Assembly (NCBI GenBank): GCA_027924645.1
Contig: BSBN01000213.1
Location: 38,132,501-38,196,500 of the forward strand
Length of the DNA stretch: 64,000 nt
Reading direction: 5' to 3'
Origin: Cunninghamia lanceolata
Taxonomy: Eukaryota > Streptophyta > Pinopsida > Cupressales > Cupressaceae
The number at the start of each line of letters is the position of its first letter. Within the stretch, counting starts at the first letter, position 1. The position numbers and the translations under genes were made by a program. Positions 32,171 to 42,493 of this stretch are shown here, in pieces. Below the pieces are notes generated by a model that was given only the letters and a program-made list of their open reading frames with translations, did no database searches and had not been told where the DNA came from.

Positions 32171-32640
32171 GTAATCACTCAAAGAAAAAATGCAGGCTAT
32201 ACCTTTTTGGTTGCCATCTGTGCTAAGTGGACCTCCTCAAAGGATAAGGTGGAGGTTCTTCCTCCTCTAAGATTGAAGAACTCTCGGTACTATCATACTC
32301 ATTAGGTCCGTCATGAACCTCTAGTTCATCCTTTGGTGTAACCTTCTTCATCTTTAGCTATAGCTATAGAACTGACTTCACATCATCCTTTGGTTTCTCA
32401 ACAATAGGAAATAACCTAATCTTCTTGAAGACCATGTTCTGACTATGCATAGTCTTTCCAATTATAGGATTCCAAAGCTTGCATCCTTTTACACCTTCTC
32501 TAAAGTTGATGAAGATACTCTTAACACATTTGCAATCCAATTCAATCTTTTTTTCGTAGGCACATGAAGATATGGCTTGCAACCAAGCACATGGGTATGC
32601 TAAAGTGAGGGATTTTTGATTGTCCAAACCTCATGTGATG
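32171..32640 (-). pseudogene. Integrase C-terminal end and linker of Copia element A
   Basis: The frame at 32627-32364 contains KSIFINFREGVKGCKLWNP and KTMHSQNMVFKK, the Copia integrase C-terminal blocks (normally IFIGYSEGVKGYKLW and MYSRDVVF). Just upstream, with a frame change, HVLGCKPYLHVP can be read. The HHCC region and the catalytic core are absent: gag directly precedes this segment. Confidence 0.8.
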
Positions 32641-33140
32641 GTGCAGGAGATTAGTTCATTAGATGACATGTAGTGCTAATCACTTTTACCCATTATCAAG
32701 TTGTCCCATGAATCTGACATAGAACATGGCAGCGTGATAATTTGATCTTCATCATCCTTCACAACACTAATAGACTTCAACTAGGTAAACATATTGTTGA
32801 ACACATTGTAGTGTTCAAATATATAGTACCATCACCTATTTTCAATGAGTACAACTTATTTCACAAAAAATATTTATTCACCATGGTTTTGGCCTGGTGT
32901 AGTTTTTCTAACTTCATCCACAAGACCCTCATGGTGGGTTCTCCCATAATATTCAGGATCATTGAATCTACCAAACAAAGCCAAATCAGGTTTCTTACTT
33001 TTCTATCCAACATATCCCATACATCTTCTTGCATTGATGCATGCTTACTTCCAAAGCTTGAAATTGCTGTTGAATTTTTCCATCTCCATCTAAGATGTGC
33101 TTACCATTTTTATTGAAAAAAAATCTTCCCTATGCACAAA
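32641..33140 (-). pseudogene. Gag fragment of Copia element A
   Basis: The minus strand reads DVWDMLDRKVRNLIWLCL, then LWMKLEKLHQAKTMVNK, LYSLKIGDGTI and DDEDQIITLPCSMSDSWDNL, the ordered helices of a UBN2/Copia gag. It stops after SWDNL and the next recognisable protein is the integrase end, so the gag C-terminus, zinc knuckle, protease and integrase core are deleted. Several stops and frame changes are present. Confidence 0.78.
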
Positions 33141-33164
33141 TCCCATTCAAACCAAGATTAAAAA

Positions 33165-34504
33165 TGTTTTATAGGAAAAGAGGGAAGAGGGTAAATGGCT
33201 AGATCCTCCTTTCACCACAAACATTCAAGGACATTCAACTGAGTTGAATCACAACTTTTGCAAGAGGATTCACCTACAGGTTGATGGTCACCTGTAATGA
33301 TGTGGAAATTTAGAAATTGTTAATTAATGTATTAATTTAATGCTCAAATATGCTCAAAACCCTAATTATGTAAAATCCTAAGCAAACGGATAAATCATGA
33401 CAAATTATCGCAGACCAAGACAGTAGACAGAGATTAGTTACTAACCATTTTTTGAAGTTCATGATGTGGAACAATTGGGGTCTTCATGACTAGCGCCCTA
33501 GGCCAATGCAATCTTTTCTTCAAGGGGTTCTAGACTCCTTCCAACACTAATAATCACTGTTCTTTCTATTTCTGTCACAGAAGATGCGGAGTTCATTGTG
33601 ACTCGCACCCAAGACCAAGGTAGGATGTTCTTTAGGATGTTGGGACTTCTTCTGATGCTAATTATCACTGTCATGGATAATTCTATATCTACAAACTCAG
33701 AGGGCTTTGTGACTAGCACCCTAGCCCCGACAGTGCACCAAACTACTTCTTTCCACCAGATCCAGAATCCTTATCTTTTGCAACCTTCCTCTGCAACTCC
33801 ACTCCATGAAATTTGATACCTATAACCTACAATCACAAGGAGAGGTGTTGGGGGGTGTGGTGTTTAGGAGCTTGCTTCAGTCAAGCCTCAGAATGGCATT
33901 CAAGCCTTCCAACACTGTTGTTTGATAAAGAGTGCATATCCCCATGGGACAGAGGAAAAAACAAATTGATAAATAGTTGATTCAACACAAATAGATATCA
34001 GCTCGGAGGTGTAGCTCACATGTACACGAAAATACTTCAATGCATGAGAAGATGAAGCCAAATCTACAATCACAAACACAACAACAATATTCTACTCTAC
34101 AACAATGAATATCTTGAATGCTCTAAAATCATAGGTTTGCCAAAAGTTCATAATCATCTTCTAGTTTGCAAATGAATCCCTAAATATGCTTATATATGCA
34201 TTCCTGCTTTAATTTTGTAATTCAAATTTAAGATGGTGGCAACGAAACCTTCTAACAGTCACATAACTGACATTCAAATTTGGGACCTAACTAAAATAGG
34301 GCAAGACTAGGGTGTGAGCACCCAAGCCCTAGGTCCTATTTTAGGGTAGGGTTAAATGCCATAATGCCCCTGAAGCCCCATTTGACATGGGTTTTAGGCC
34401 ATTTTGTTCCAGGAGTTAAAATGGTCATGCAAGATGTAAAACAAGGGACCTGGGGGCTAAACTTAGGAGGTAAAATTCCTAGGGGGAAATTTTACGACAT
34501 AACA
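33165..34504 (-). repeat. 3' LTR of element B2
   Basis: On the minus strand it runs from TGTTATGTCGTAAAA to CCTATAAAACA. The minus-strand bases before it (34505-34525) are purine-rich (AAAGTGGGGGCTAAA). The same LTR family occurs in B+ (40175-41401 and 46724-54468) at about 1.23 kb. A TATATAAG-type box on the minus strand near 34190 is shared with the B+ LTRs. Confidence 0.88.
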
Positions 34505-36586
34505 TTTAGCCCCCACTTTAATGTATGTATGAATGCATGGCTCGTACCTACATTAAAGTATAGTCAAAACATAGCAAACACGCTAGGCACTTGAAGCTAA
34601 TGCATACATAAAGATTGAGGAACTATTTCTAGCCCCCAATCTCAGGTAGACATTAGAGAAAACATGCCACAGACACACCAAACACATTGAAGATAGTAGC
34701 AGGCATGTAAAAAATGGAGAAGATAGTAATAGGCACGCAAGACATGGAGAAGACGGTATTGAAGACACACAAAACATGATGAATACAGTGAATGCAATGA
34801 TTGTTTCTTTTTTGTTTTCTCATATATATATATATATAAATGCAGATGCATGGAAAGTAAAAATGCAACACACCCCAAAATGTTGGAGGGGCATTTCACC
34901 ATGCTCTTTGGACTACATATGGGGCAGCAGACACACAATACAAATCTTAGAGTATAGGAGGGGCATTTCACCATGCTCTTTGGACTACACTTGAGAAGAA
35001 GCACGCTATACAAATCCTAAAGCATAGGAGGGGCATTTCGCTATGCTCTTTGGACTATACTTGGGAAAAACACACCATACAAATCCCAAAGCATAGGAGG
35101 GTCATTTTTCCATGCTCTTTGGACTATACTTGGGAACAAACACTTGGAAGACACACGGAATACATGAGTGTCGTATAGTATGCCAAAGACACACTATACA
35201 TCTAAAACATGGAAAACAAGGTGATGGAAGGAACTTATTGCTAAGCCCCCACCATATGAAGCACACTACAAGCACACCTAACGGTTGGGCTTATGCCACA
35301 ACAATCACCAAAGATATGCTAAGGGAGGATACACAAATCCCGCCTACTCGGAGGACTTTTAAAATAAAAAGGATGTACACTAGCTCAAGAGATACACCAT
35401 CCCCGCCTTCGCAGAGGGATTTAAATAAAAGTATGCACACTAGCTCAAGAGATACAATATCCTACCTCCATAGAGGGATTTTCTAATTGCAATATAAAAT
35501 AAAGATGTGAACTCATGCGGAGATACAACATCGCGCCTCCGCAGAGGGCTTACCAACATGCTTTGTTAGTACCAAAATCATCAGACAACTTACCTTTTAT
35601 ATGCCCCCACCTTAAGGTGGTTGATATCGTGTATTGATATCAAGAACATTAAGGTAGAGAGAAAACACACAAGAGAACAAGAGCTCTTGCAATGCCCATG
35701 CCCCCAAAGGTGACATGTGCTTCACAATCACTGAATATTCCCACAAGCATAAAATTTCCTACAAGAAGAGAGGTTAGAAATATTTCTCTAAGATAATAAC
35801 CACATCACATGATAAAAAGCAACGCATGAATGTAATCACATTAAGAGCCAAGGTTATACTACAGATTCAAAAACTGAGTATAACCGTGGGGCTATACTAC
35901 AGAGATCTCAGAACCATGTTTAACCAAGGCGAGACCCAAGATAAACAAAGTGCACAGAGGAACTATATTGTTATGGTTTGTTAGCAAATATAAGAAAACA
36001 TCAAGATATCACATGGAGTAATTCTACTATCCAAGTGTTGGATAATATATATTAACCTCATCATCATGTATGGACTAGGTCCATTTTTGCTTACTCATTG
36101 AAGGGACACATGGTCTGTATCAGTATATGTTTGTTTTTCGTCATCTGCCAGCTAGATAGAACCACTAGAAGAAGGTAAAAAATAAATCAAGAGAGAACAA
36201 GTGCCTTAGGGTCATCACATAGGAAGGTGCCCCCCAGGTCACCAACCGCAACACTATGCCCCTAAGGCACGACGCAACAAAAAAAAATAGAGTAGAGGAG
36301 CAATATAGATGAATGATGATACAAATAGAAGAGGGGTCACAACAGAGGGGGTCTCCTGGTATCCTTGACCTTACAAGAGTATCAAGGGTCATCCAAGGAG
36401 GCCTAAACAACACATAACTCATCACATGGGAAACACAACACATAGGTAAATGGTTAGAAATACTTACCTGAATGCACAACCGAACTAGCAGTTATCATCA
36501 AGCAAATCATCGTCTTCCCAATCTCGAATGTTAGAGGAAAGATGTACATAAGGTACCATAGACAGACGTTTATTTTTGTCTTTAAA
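34505..36586 (-). other. 3' untranslated region of B2 with tandem repeats
   Basis: A 2.1-kb non-coding stretch between the protease frame and the 3' LTR. It holds a 70-bp tandem repeat (34882-35150) and a second looser repeat of about 60-75 bp around CTCAAGAGATACAxxATCC...CCTC(C/T)(A/G)(C/T)AGAGGG (about 35330-35550). The region around 36160-36480 is clearly homologous, in reverse orientation, to 44980-45310 in B+ (shared GTAAGTATTTCTAACC and GGATGACCCTTGAT...CTCTTGTAAGG). Confidence 0.7.
34882..35150. repeat. 70-bp tandem repeat, 4 copies, in the B2 3' region
   Basis: Each unit starts GGGGCATTTC, continues ATGCTCTTTGGACTA and ends AAAGCATAGGA. Units are 69-75 bp and differ by a few substitutions. 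The equivalent place in B+ (46260-46430) has fewer and more diverged copies (TCCCTCCTATGCTTTGGG), so the array has grown or shrunk between family members. Confidence 0.85.
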
Positions 36587-37579
36587 TTATTCATTCTTAA
36601 GCTTTTCTTGGTTTGATTTAATGTTAGGTGGAATGTTTTCTTGTTGAGATGCATTTCGTTGGGCAAAATCTTGTCTTTTCCTCCTTTCTCTTGCTTGTCT
36701 ATTTCTTCTTGTTCTATTGCTTATATCTTCAAAAGTATTGTCATGTTTTTCTATTGGTCTTTTTGTGTTAGAGGAGGAGGCTTGTTCAGATCTCATTTGT
36801 CTTGATGAAGTGTTTTGTTCTTGACAACTCACTCCTAATCCTTGTAAGGATGATAGAGGAGTAACCTTAGCATAGAGTCCTTTACCTTTTTCTCTAGGAT
36901 GTTCTTCTAATGCGGGTTGTTTTCTTATTGTTTGCATAGGAGGCCTGACCACTCTAGATATAAGTTTTGCTTTGTATCATTTGTATTGTAGGAAAGAGTG
37001 GTCTCTTCATGGCTTAGGGTCTCTATAAGGTGGTGGCCAAAAGTAATCAATAGTAAAGTTCTTTTCCATAACCATAGGTTGCCATGTATTATGTTGAATA
37101 GTACGCACTTGTCCATGTAAAGGGAATTTTATGCAATTGTGAACAGTTGAGGGGAAAACATTCATAGATTTTAACCATGAGTGTCCTAGTTTTACATGGA
37201 AGAGGTCAGATAAAGGGATAACCTCAAATAATTGATCTACAACTTTATCATATACCATAACCAATAAGGATATTTTCCCAAAGGTAGGCATGAAAGCTTC
37301 AGTGTGTGTTTTAATCATTAAATCTAAGGGTTCTTAAGAATCTTGTGTCAAATTATGTGAGAGAAGGAACTCTTCGGTTACCAAATCAGTCATGCAATTA
37401 GGATCTATAAGTATACCATGTACTAGAATCTCTATTATACTCACGGTGATGTAAAGAGGCTCTTCATTGTCTACAAATGTTTTATCATGAGGTGTAAATG
37501 TGATTTCAGGTTCAGGGCTCCTTCATTTCAAATAAGGCCTAGGAGGGAACCTAGCATTATTGTTGCGATTATAAGCCAT
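36587..37579 (-). pseudogene. Protease-like single ORF of element B2
   Basis: ATG at 37577-37579 starts MAYNRNNNARFPPRPYLK. One reading frame can be followed for 331 codons to 36587 with only a handful of stops. It contains VHGILIDPNCMTDLV, which aligns with the aspartic protease active site but has D-P-N instead of D-T/G-G, and later VKLGHSWLKSMNVFPS, matching the flap-distal LGRPW block of element E. The C-terminal part has GKGLYAKVTPLSSLQGLG, shared with the end of the B+ gag frame, then an Arg/Gln-rich tail. Catalysis is doubtful. Confidence 0.65.
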
Positions 37580-38448
37580 GTGTATATGTTTTGAAATGAA
37601 TACAAGATCATATTTTAGAAGATTTTCAATACTTATGCAAGGAACAAGTGCAAAACTATGCATGCTTATGACCTAAAAATGCTTATTTTTTTCACTTTTT
37701 GCAATGCAAATATCTAAAAGAAGTAGTGTTGTGAATAAATTAATGATGGGAGGAAAATTAAATGCTTATTATCAATCCACTAATGTAGAAATCTCTTTCA
37801 CAACACACCTATAATGCAAATCTAGGTGAAAATTAGTCAAAATGTAGTGAAAATGCAAGGATTTTAAATCCTAAATGTGAAATTAAGGCATGAAACTATA
37901 CAAAATGATGTATGAATGAATTCTAATCAGATTTATGATGCAAAATTCCTACAATGCTCAATGCAAGTGCAAATTTAAAAGAGAGATGAATGAATATGCT
38001 AGTCTTCGATGTGAAAATACAAAATTTTGAATGTAGAATGCAAAAACACACAATAATGAAACACTACAAATAAAATTAGATTTAAAAGAGTAGTAAAATC
38101 TGAAGCAAAATTTTAACTACAAACCCTAGCTAATGCAAAGACTAGGTTTTATGAAAAATGCACAATTTCAAGCAAAATCTAACAAATTAAGCATGCAAAT
38201 GCAATGAAAATGATTAATTAATGATGTACTACTGTAATTTATATCATATCTAATGAAAATGTCATAAATTAAATGAAATTTAATTAAATGATGTCAAAAT
38301 GCATGCCTAAGATGCCAATTTGTTTTTTAAATTTTTAATTTTTTTTTATTTTTTTGTAAATTTTCAAATGCAATAAGATGAAAATTAAATGAATGAATGT
38401 AAATCTAAAGTACAACACTCAGCAATGTGCAAAATTCAAATAAAAACA
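37580..38448 (-). other. AT-rich 5' leader of B2
   Basis: About 870 bp of AT-rich non-coding sequence, homologous to the first part of the B+ leader (41402-42490), both beginning with a GTGAACCC(A/G)TGTTTTTA phrase after the LTR. No gag is present between it and the protease frame. Confidence 0.7.
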
Positions 38449-38462
38449 TGGGTTCACTAAAA
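38449..38462 (-). other. Primer binding site region of B2
   Basis: On the minus strand the LTR end is followed by TTTTAGTGAACCCATG; the B+ counterpart reads TTTTGGTGAACCCGTG. The position fits a primer site, but the tRNA is not assigned. Confidence 0.5.
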
Positions 38463-39066
38463 TGTTTTATAGGAAAAGAGGGAAGATGGTAAATGGCTAG
38501 ATCCTCCTTTCACTACAAACATTCAAGGACATTCAACCGAGTTGAATCACAACTTTTGCAAGAGGATTCACCTACAAGTTGATGGTCACTTGTAATGATG
38601 TGGAAATTCACAAATTGTTAATTAATGTATTAATTTAATGCTAAAATATGCTCAAAACCCTAATTATGTAAAATCATAAGCAAATGAATAAATCATGACA
38701 AATGCTCGTAGACCAAGACAGTAGACAGAGATTAGTTAGTAACCATTATTTGAAGTTTATGATGCGGAACAATCGGGGTCTTTGTGACTAGCACCCTAGC
38801 CCAATGCAATCTTTTCTTTAGGGGGTTCTAGACTCCTTCTAACACTAATAATCATTGTTTTGTCTATTTCTATCACGAAAGATGTGGAGGTCACTGTGAC
38901 TCCCATCCAAGACCAAGGTAGGATGTTCTTCAGGATGTTGGGACTTCTTCTAATGCTAATTATCACTGTCATAAAGAATTTTGTACCTACAAACTCAGAG
39001 GGCTTTGTGAATAGTGCCCTAGCCCCGACAGTTCACCAAACTTTTTCTTTCCGCCAGATCTAGAAT
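38463..39066 (-). repeat. 5' LTR of B2, inner part
   Basis: 604 bp matching 33165-33769. It stops at agaat (39062-39066), the left TSD of C'. The outer part resumes at 59938. Confidence 0.88.
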
Positions 39067-39909
39067 TGATGCAGGAGCATCCCTGGTTCAAGAGCAATCT
39101 TGTATCAACCAAAAACATTTACATTTCAATTTGTTTCTTTTCATTTTCCAGTTCAGTTCAGGAAGTTTAGTCAATAGTAGTTTCTGTATCTTGGTCCACA
39201 TTCTATTGTAGTTACATTTTAGATCTTGCAGAGCTGAACTTAGCATTTAGATTCATTCATGCACATCATATCTAAAATTTAGATCATTTGGATCAGTTAC
39301 CAGAAAGTTATTGCTATCAGAAGATTGATTGTTTTCTTAGAACAGAGCATCCTGACAGTCTCAGATAATCAGCTAAAGGAGAAGACCTGCAGAGCATCTC
39401 ACGACTTGCGAAGTTAAAACACATATCATCCAAGGTTGTTTGGTTCGTGGCTAACCTTCCTTGAGATCCACACATCATCCCATTCATTTGTGGAGGGATT
39501 CTATTCAATTAGGTTTGACCTACCCTTGTACACATGTTATAGCTCTTCATTAGAGTTTGTGATCTTCCTTGGCTGACACAGAGGAATCATATGTTTCAGA
39601 GATGATATATAATGATGTAATAGATACCTAGGAAAGTAGTTAACAGATATTTTGATAGTTTTAAGTTTGATAGTTGAATTTCTTGTGAAGGAGTTTCAAA
39701 GCCATATCTTGTACATAATCTGTAATTAGGCCTGTGAGCCCTAATTGTAAGCTCACATGTTGTCAGCCAATTTGTATTTGAATTCTATGATATACTGAAT
39801 GACTGAGTCTATATTTATTTTATATCTTTGAGTTTCTTATGTTGTGTTTACTCTAGCTGCACAGCCAGGATAGTTCACTTTGTGGACCCTCCTAACTGTG
39901 ACGGCACCA
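39067..39909 (+). repeat. 5' LTR of C'
   Basis: Starts TGATGCAGGAGC and ends GACGGCACCA, followed by the primer site. It matches 59089-59932 and, in reverse orientation, both LTRs of C. TATATAAT at 39606-39613 is a possible TATA box. Confidence 0.9.
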
Positions 39910-39924
39910 AGTGGTATCAGAGAA
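39910..39924 (+). other. Primer binding site of C' (tRNA-Met type)
   Basis: AGTGGTATCAGAG directly follows the LTR, close to the initiator tRNA-Met site TGGTATCAGAGC. Confidence 0.8.
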
Positions 39925-40110
39925 AAAGTTTGAATCTTTGGGAATGAATTGAGTGAAGTTGGCAAAGGAATTCTGTAAGATCTTGTTGTGAACAAATCAT
40001 CAAATCTGAGGTAGGTTGTAACTTGTGTTGCGATCGATCACTGATTGTGAGGCAATTGTCACCTTGTAGCCTGATCGATGAATTTGAGGCAGTTACACTT
40101 GATCCTAGGA

Positions 40111-40174
40111 AGATTGTTGCTGAGGAGAATCCCTGCTATTGGAACAATAGCTGGTAGAATGGATGAGGTGATGG
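40111..40174 (+). pseudogene. Gag of C', 5' fragment before the B+ insertion
   Basis: The translation reads TIAGRMDEVM at the end, matching TMAGRMDDMM in the gag start of C (52895 downward). The ATG used in C (MSSRRVF) reads ATT here, so the start is lost. The fragment ends at gatgg, the left TSD of B+; gag resumes at 54474. Confidence 0.75.
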
Positions 40175-41401
40175 TGTTACATCAGAAAATGTCTCTTTGG
40201 GGGCTTTTCCCTCTTAAGGTTTAAATCCCAGGTCCTTTAGGATGCATTTAGGATATCTTGCATGTTAATTTGACATCTTGATGAGAAAACCCTGAAGTGT
40301 CATGGCAAATGGGACCTAGGGGGTACATTTGACATAAATCTTGTTTGAAATAGGGGGGAGGACTTGGACGCCCGTGCCCTAGTCCTTCCATATTTTAGAT
40401 CAGGACCAATTTCAAATTGTTGGTTTATGACCATTATTTAGGTCCTATGCCGACACGATAAGTTTGAATTACGAAACTCTTAGCGAGAATGTTTGTAGCT
40501 GCATATATAAGCATGATTAGTGATCCATTTGTAAACTAGATGGACATTTTGATAAAGAAGCTTATGTTAAGGTGATTCAAGACATCGATTGTGTGTTGCA
40601 AAATATAATTTGTGTTGTTCTTGTGTTTGTATTTACAGATTTGGCATCCATCTCCTCATGGCATGAAGAGCATCTTCCTCCCATGAGATCTTCACTACAA
40701 GGTGATATCAATTATGTATTCAATCATTTATCATTTGGATTTTGCCTCTATCCTGTAGGGATACACACTCTTTATCTGACAATGGTGTTCAGAAGACTTG
40801 AATGTCTCTCCAGGGCTTGATTGAGCAAGCCTCTAAACACCACAACCCTCAACCCATTTTTTTGTGATTGCAGGTTACAGGTTGTGAAAGCAGAAAAAGT
40901 GGAGTTGCAGGAGAGCAATGCAAACTATCAGAATTGTAGATCAAAGAAGAAAATAGGGACCTAGACTCAGGCGCCCACTCATTAGTCCTCTGGATCCTGC
41001 AATGGGAACATCTCCAGAACAATAGGAACAGGTTGTAGACAAGATTCCTAGATCTCAAAAAAAACTATGGCACTGGACTAGGGAGCCTGCTCATTAGTCC
41101 CCGACTTTTCTATTTTTTGAACTTCAAAATCAGGTATGCATTTGATTGTCATTTGATATCTTTGTGTGCGATAATTTTTCGTAATTTGTTTGTTTGTTCA
41201 TGAATTTGCATAATTAGGCTTTTGAGAATAATTGGGCTTAATTAAACAACTAAATCATAAAATTCCAATCTTCCCCTATGTTCCAAGTGACAAAAAGCCT
41301 ATAGTAGGCCTACTCAGCTGATGTCCTTGAATGTTTAGTGGTGAAAGGAGGATCAACATAAACCATTGAAAACAAACCCTCTTCACATTTTACCGTAAAT
41401 A
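40175..41401 (+). repeat. 5' LTR of B+
   Basis: Starts TGTTACATCAGAAAATG and ends TTTTACCGTAAATA (CA changed to TA), then TTTTGGTGAACCCGTG. It contains TATATAAG at about 40504-40511, conserved in the 3' LTR near 47052. Confidence 0.88.
40504..40511 (+). promoter_or_regulatory. Putative TATA box in B+ LTR
   Basis: TATATAAG in the phrase GCATATATAAGCATG, present in all LTRs of the B family in this window (near 34190 and 60360 on the minus strand, 47052 on the plus strand). Conservation across copies supports a core promoter role. Confidence 0.55.
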
Positions 41402-42493
41402 TTTTGGTGAACCCGTGTTTTTAATGATTTTTGCACCTTGCTAAGTGTTGGGCTTTAGATTTACATTCATCTCATTTATTCATCTTATTTCATTTGAAAA
41501 ATTACAAAAACATTGAAAATTTGGCATTTTAGCTAGCATTTTTAAATAATTTGAATTAGTTGGCATTTAATTTAAATAAATTTCTGTCATTATCATCAGA
41601 TATAATTTAATTTATAGAAATTTTTTATTCATCATTCATTTAGATTGCATTTTCATGCTTAAATTGATAAAAATTTCTTGAAATTGTGCATTTTTCCATA
41701 TAACCTAGTTTTGCATTAGCTAGGGTTTGTAGCCAAAATCTTGTTTCATATTTTAATACCCTTTTAAAACACTCATTAGGACTTATTTATAACTGTAGTG
41801 TTGCATCATAGTGAGTCGATTGCAAAATTTCATGCCTAGGGTTTGAAAACCTTAATTTTTTACTAGATTTTGACCTTATCGTCTATCTAGATTTGCACCA
41901 TAGGCATGTTGTAAAAGATTTTTCTAAACTAATTGGTTGTTATTAGGGTTATTATCTACTTCCACTCCTAAAATTATTTACAGCACCTCTTTATTGGGCC
42001 CTTGCATTGAAAATTTGGTAAAAATTTGCATATTTTGGCTATATTTTCACTAGGGTTTGACCTAGATTTGCACTCCAAGCATGTTGTGATGGATTTTATG
42101 GATTTAGGTGAATGATATTACTTTTATAATCTTCTTCAACTCCTAAAATTCTTTACAACACCCTTTTTATTGGGTCTTTGCATTCAAAATTTGTGGAAAT
42201 TGCATATTTTAGTGTATTTTCACTAGGTTTTGACCTGTCATCACTCTAGGGTTGCATCAAAAGTGTGTTGTGAAGCATATTATTTCTTTATTAGACTGAT
42301 ATTAGACATATTATTTTCTTTCCCTGATAAATTTCCTTACAACACCCTTTCTTTCACTAATTTGCATTGAAAAAAGTCAAAAAATCAAGCATTTTGGATC
42401 TTAAACATATCTTGCTCCTAGGGTTTGTTCTATTAGTTTGTGTAAACTGTGTTGCATGCTCTTGCGTGAGCCTTATGACCTTCTAAACTAGTA
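41402..42493 (+). other. AT-rich 5' leader of B+
   Basis: A primer-site-like TGGTGAACCCGTG at about 41404-41417 is followed by 1.1 kb of AT-rich sequence. It contains three related blocks (about 41880, 42060 and 42240), each with CTAGGGTTTGA or TTTTGACCT, ATTTGCAC and TGTTGTGA, suggesting an old local triplication of roughly 180-190 bp. No gene is seen. Confidence 0.6.

Noticed and set aside
33598..33816. Hydrophobic 72-codon plus-strand ORF, with a relative at 38860-39063
   Set aside because: It lies wholly inside the B2 LTRs and recurs only because the LTRs are repeats; the frame is not kept in B+ LTRs.
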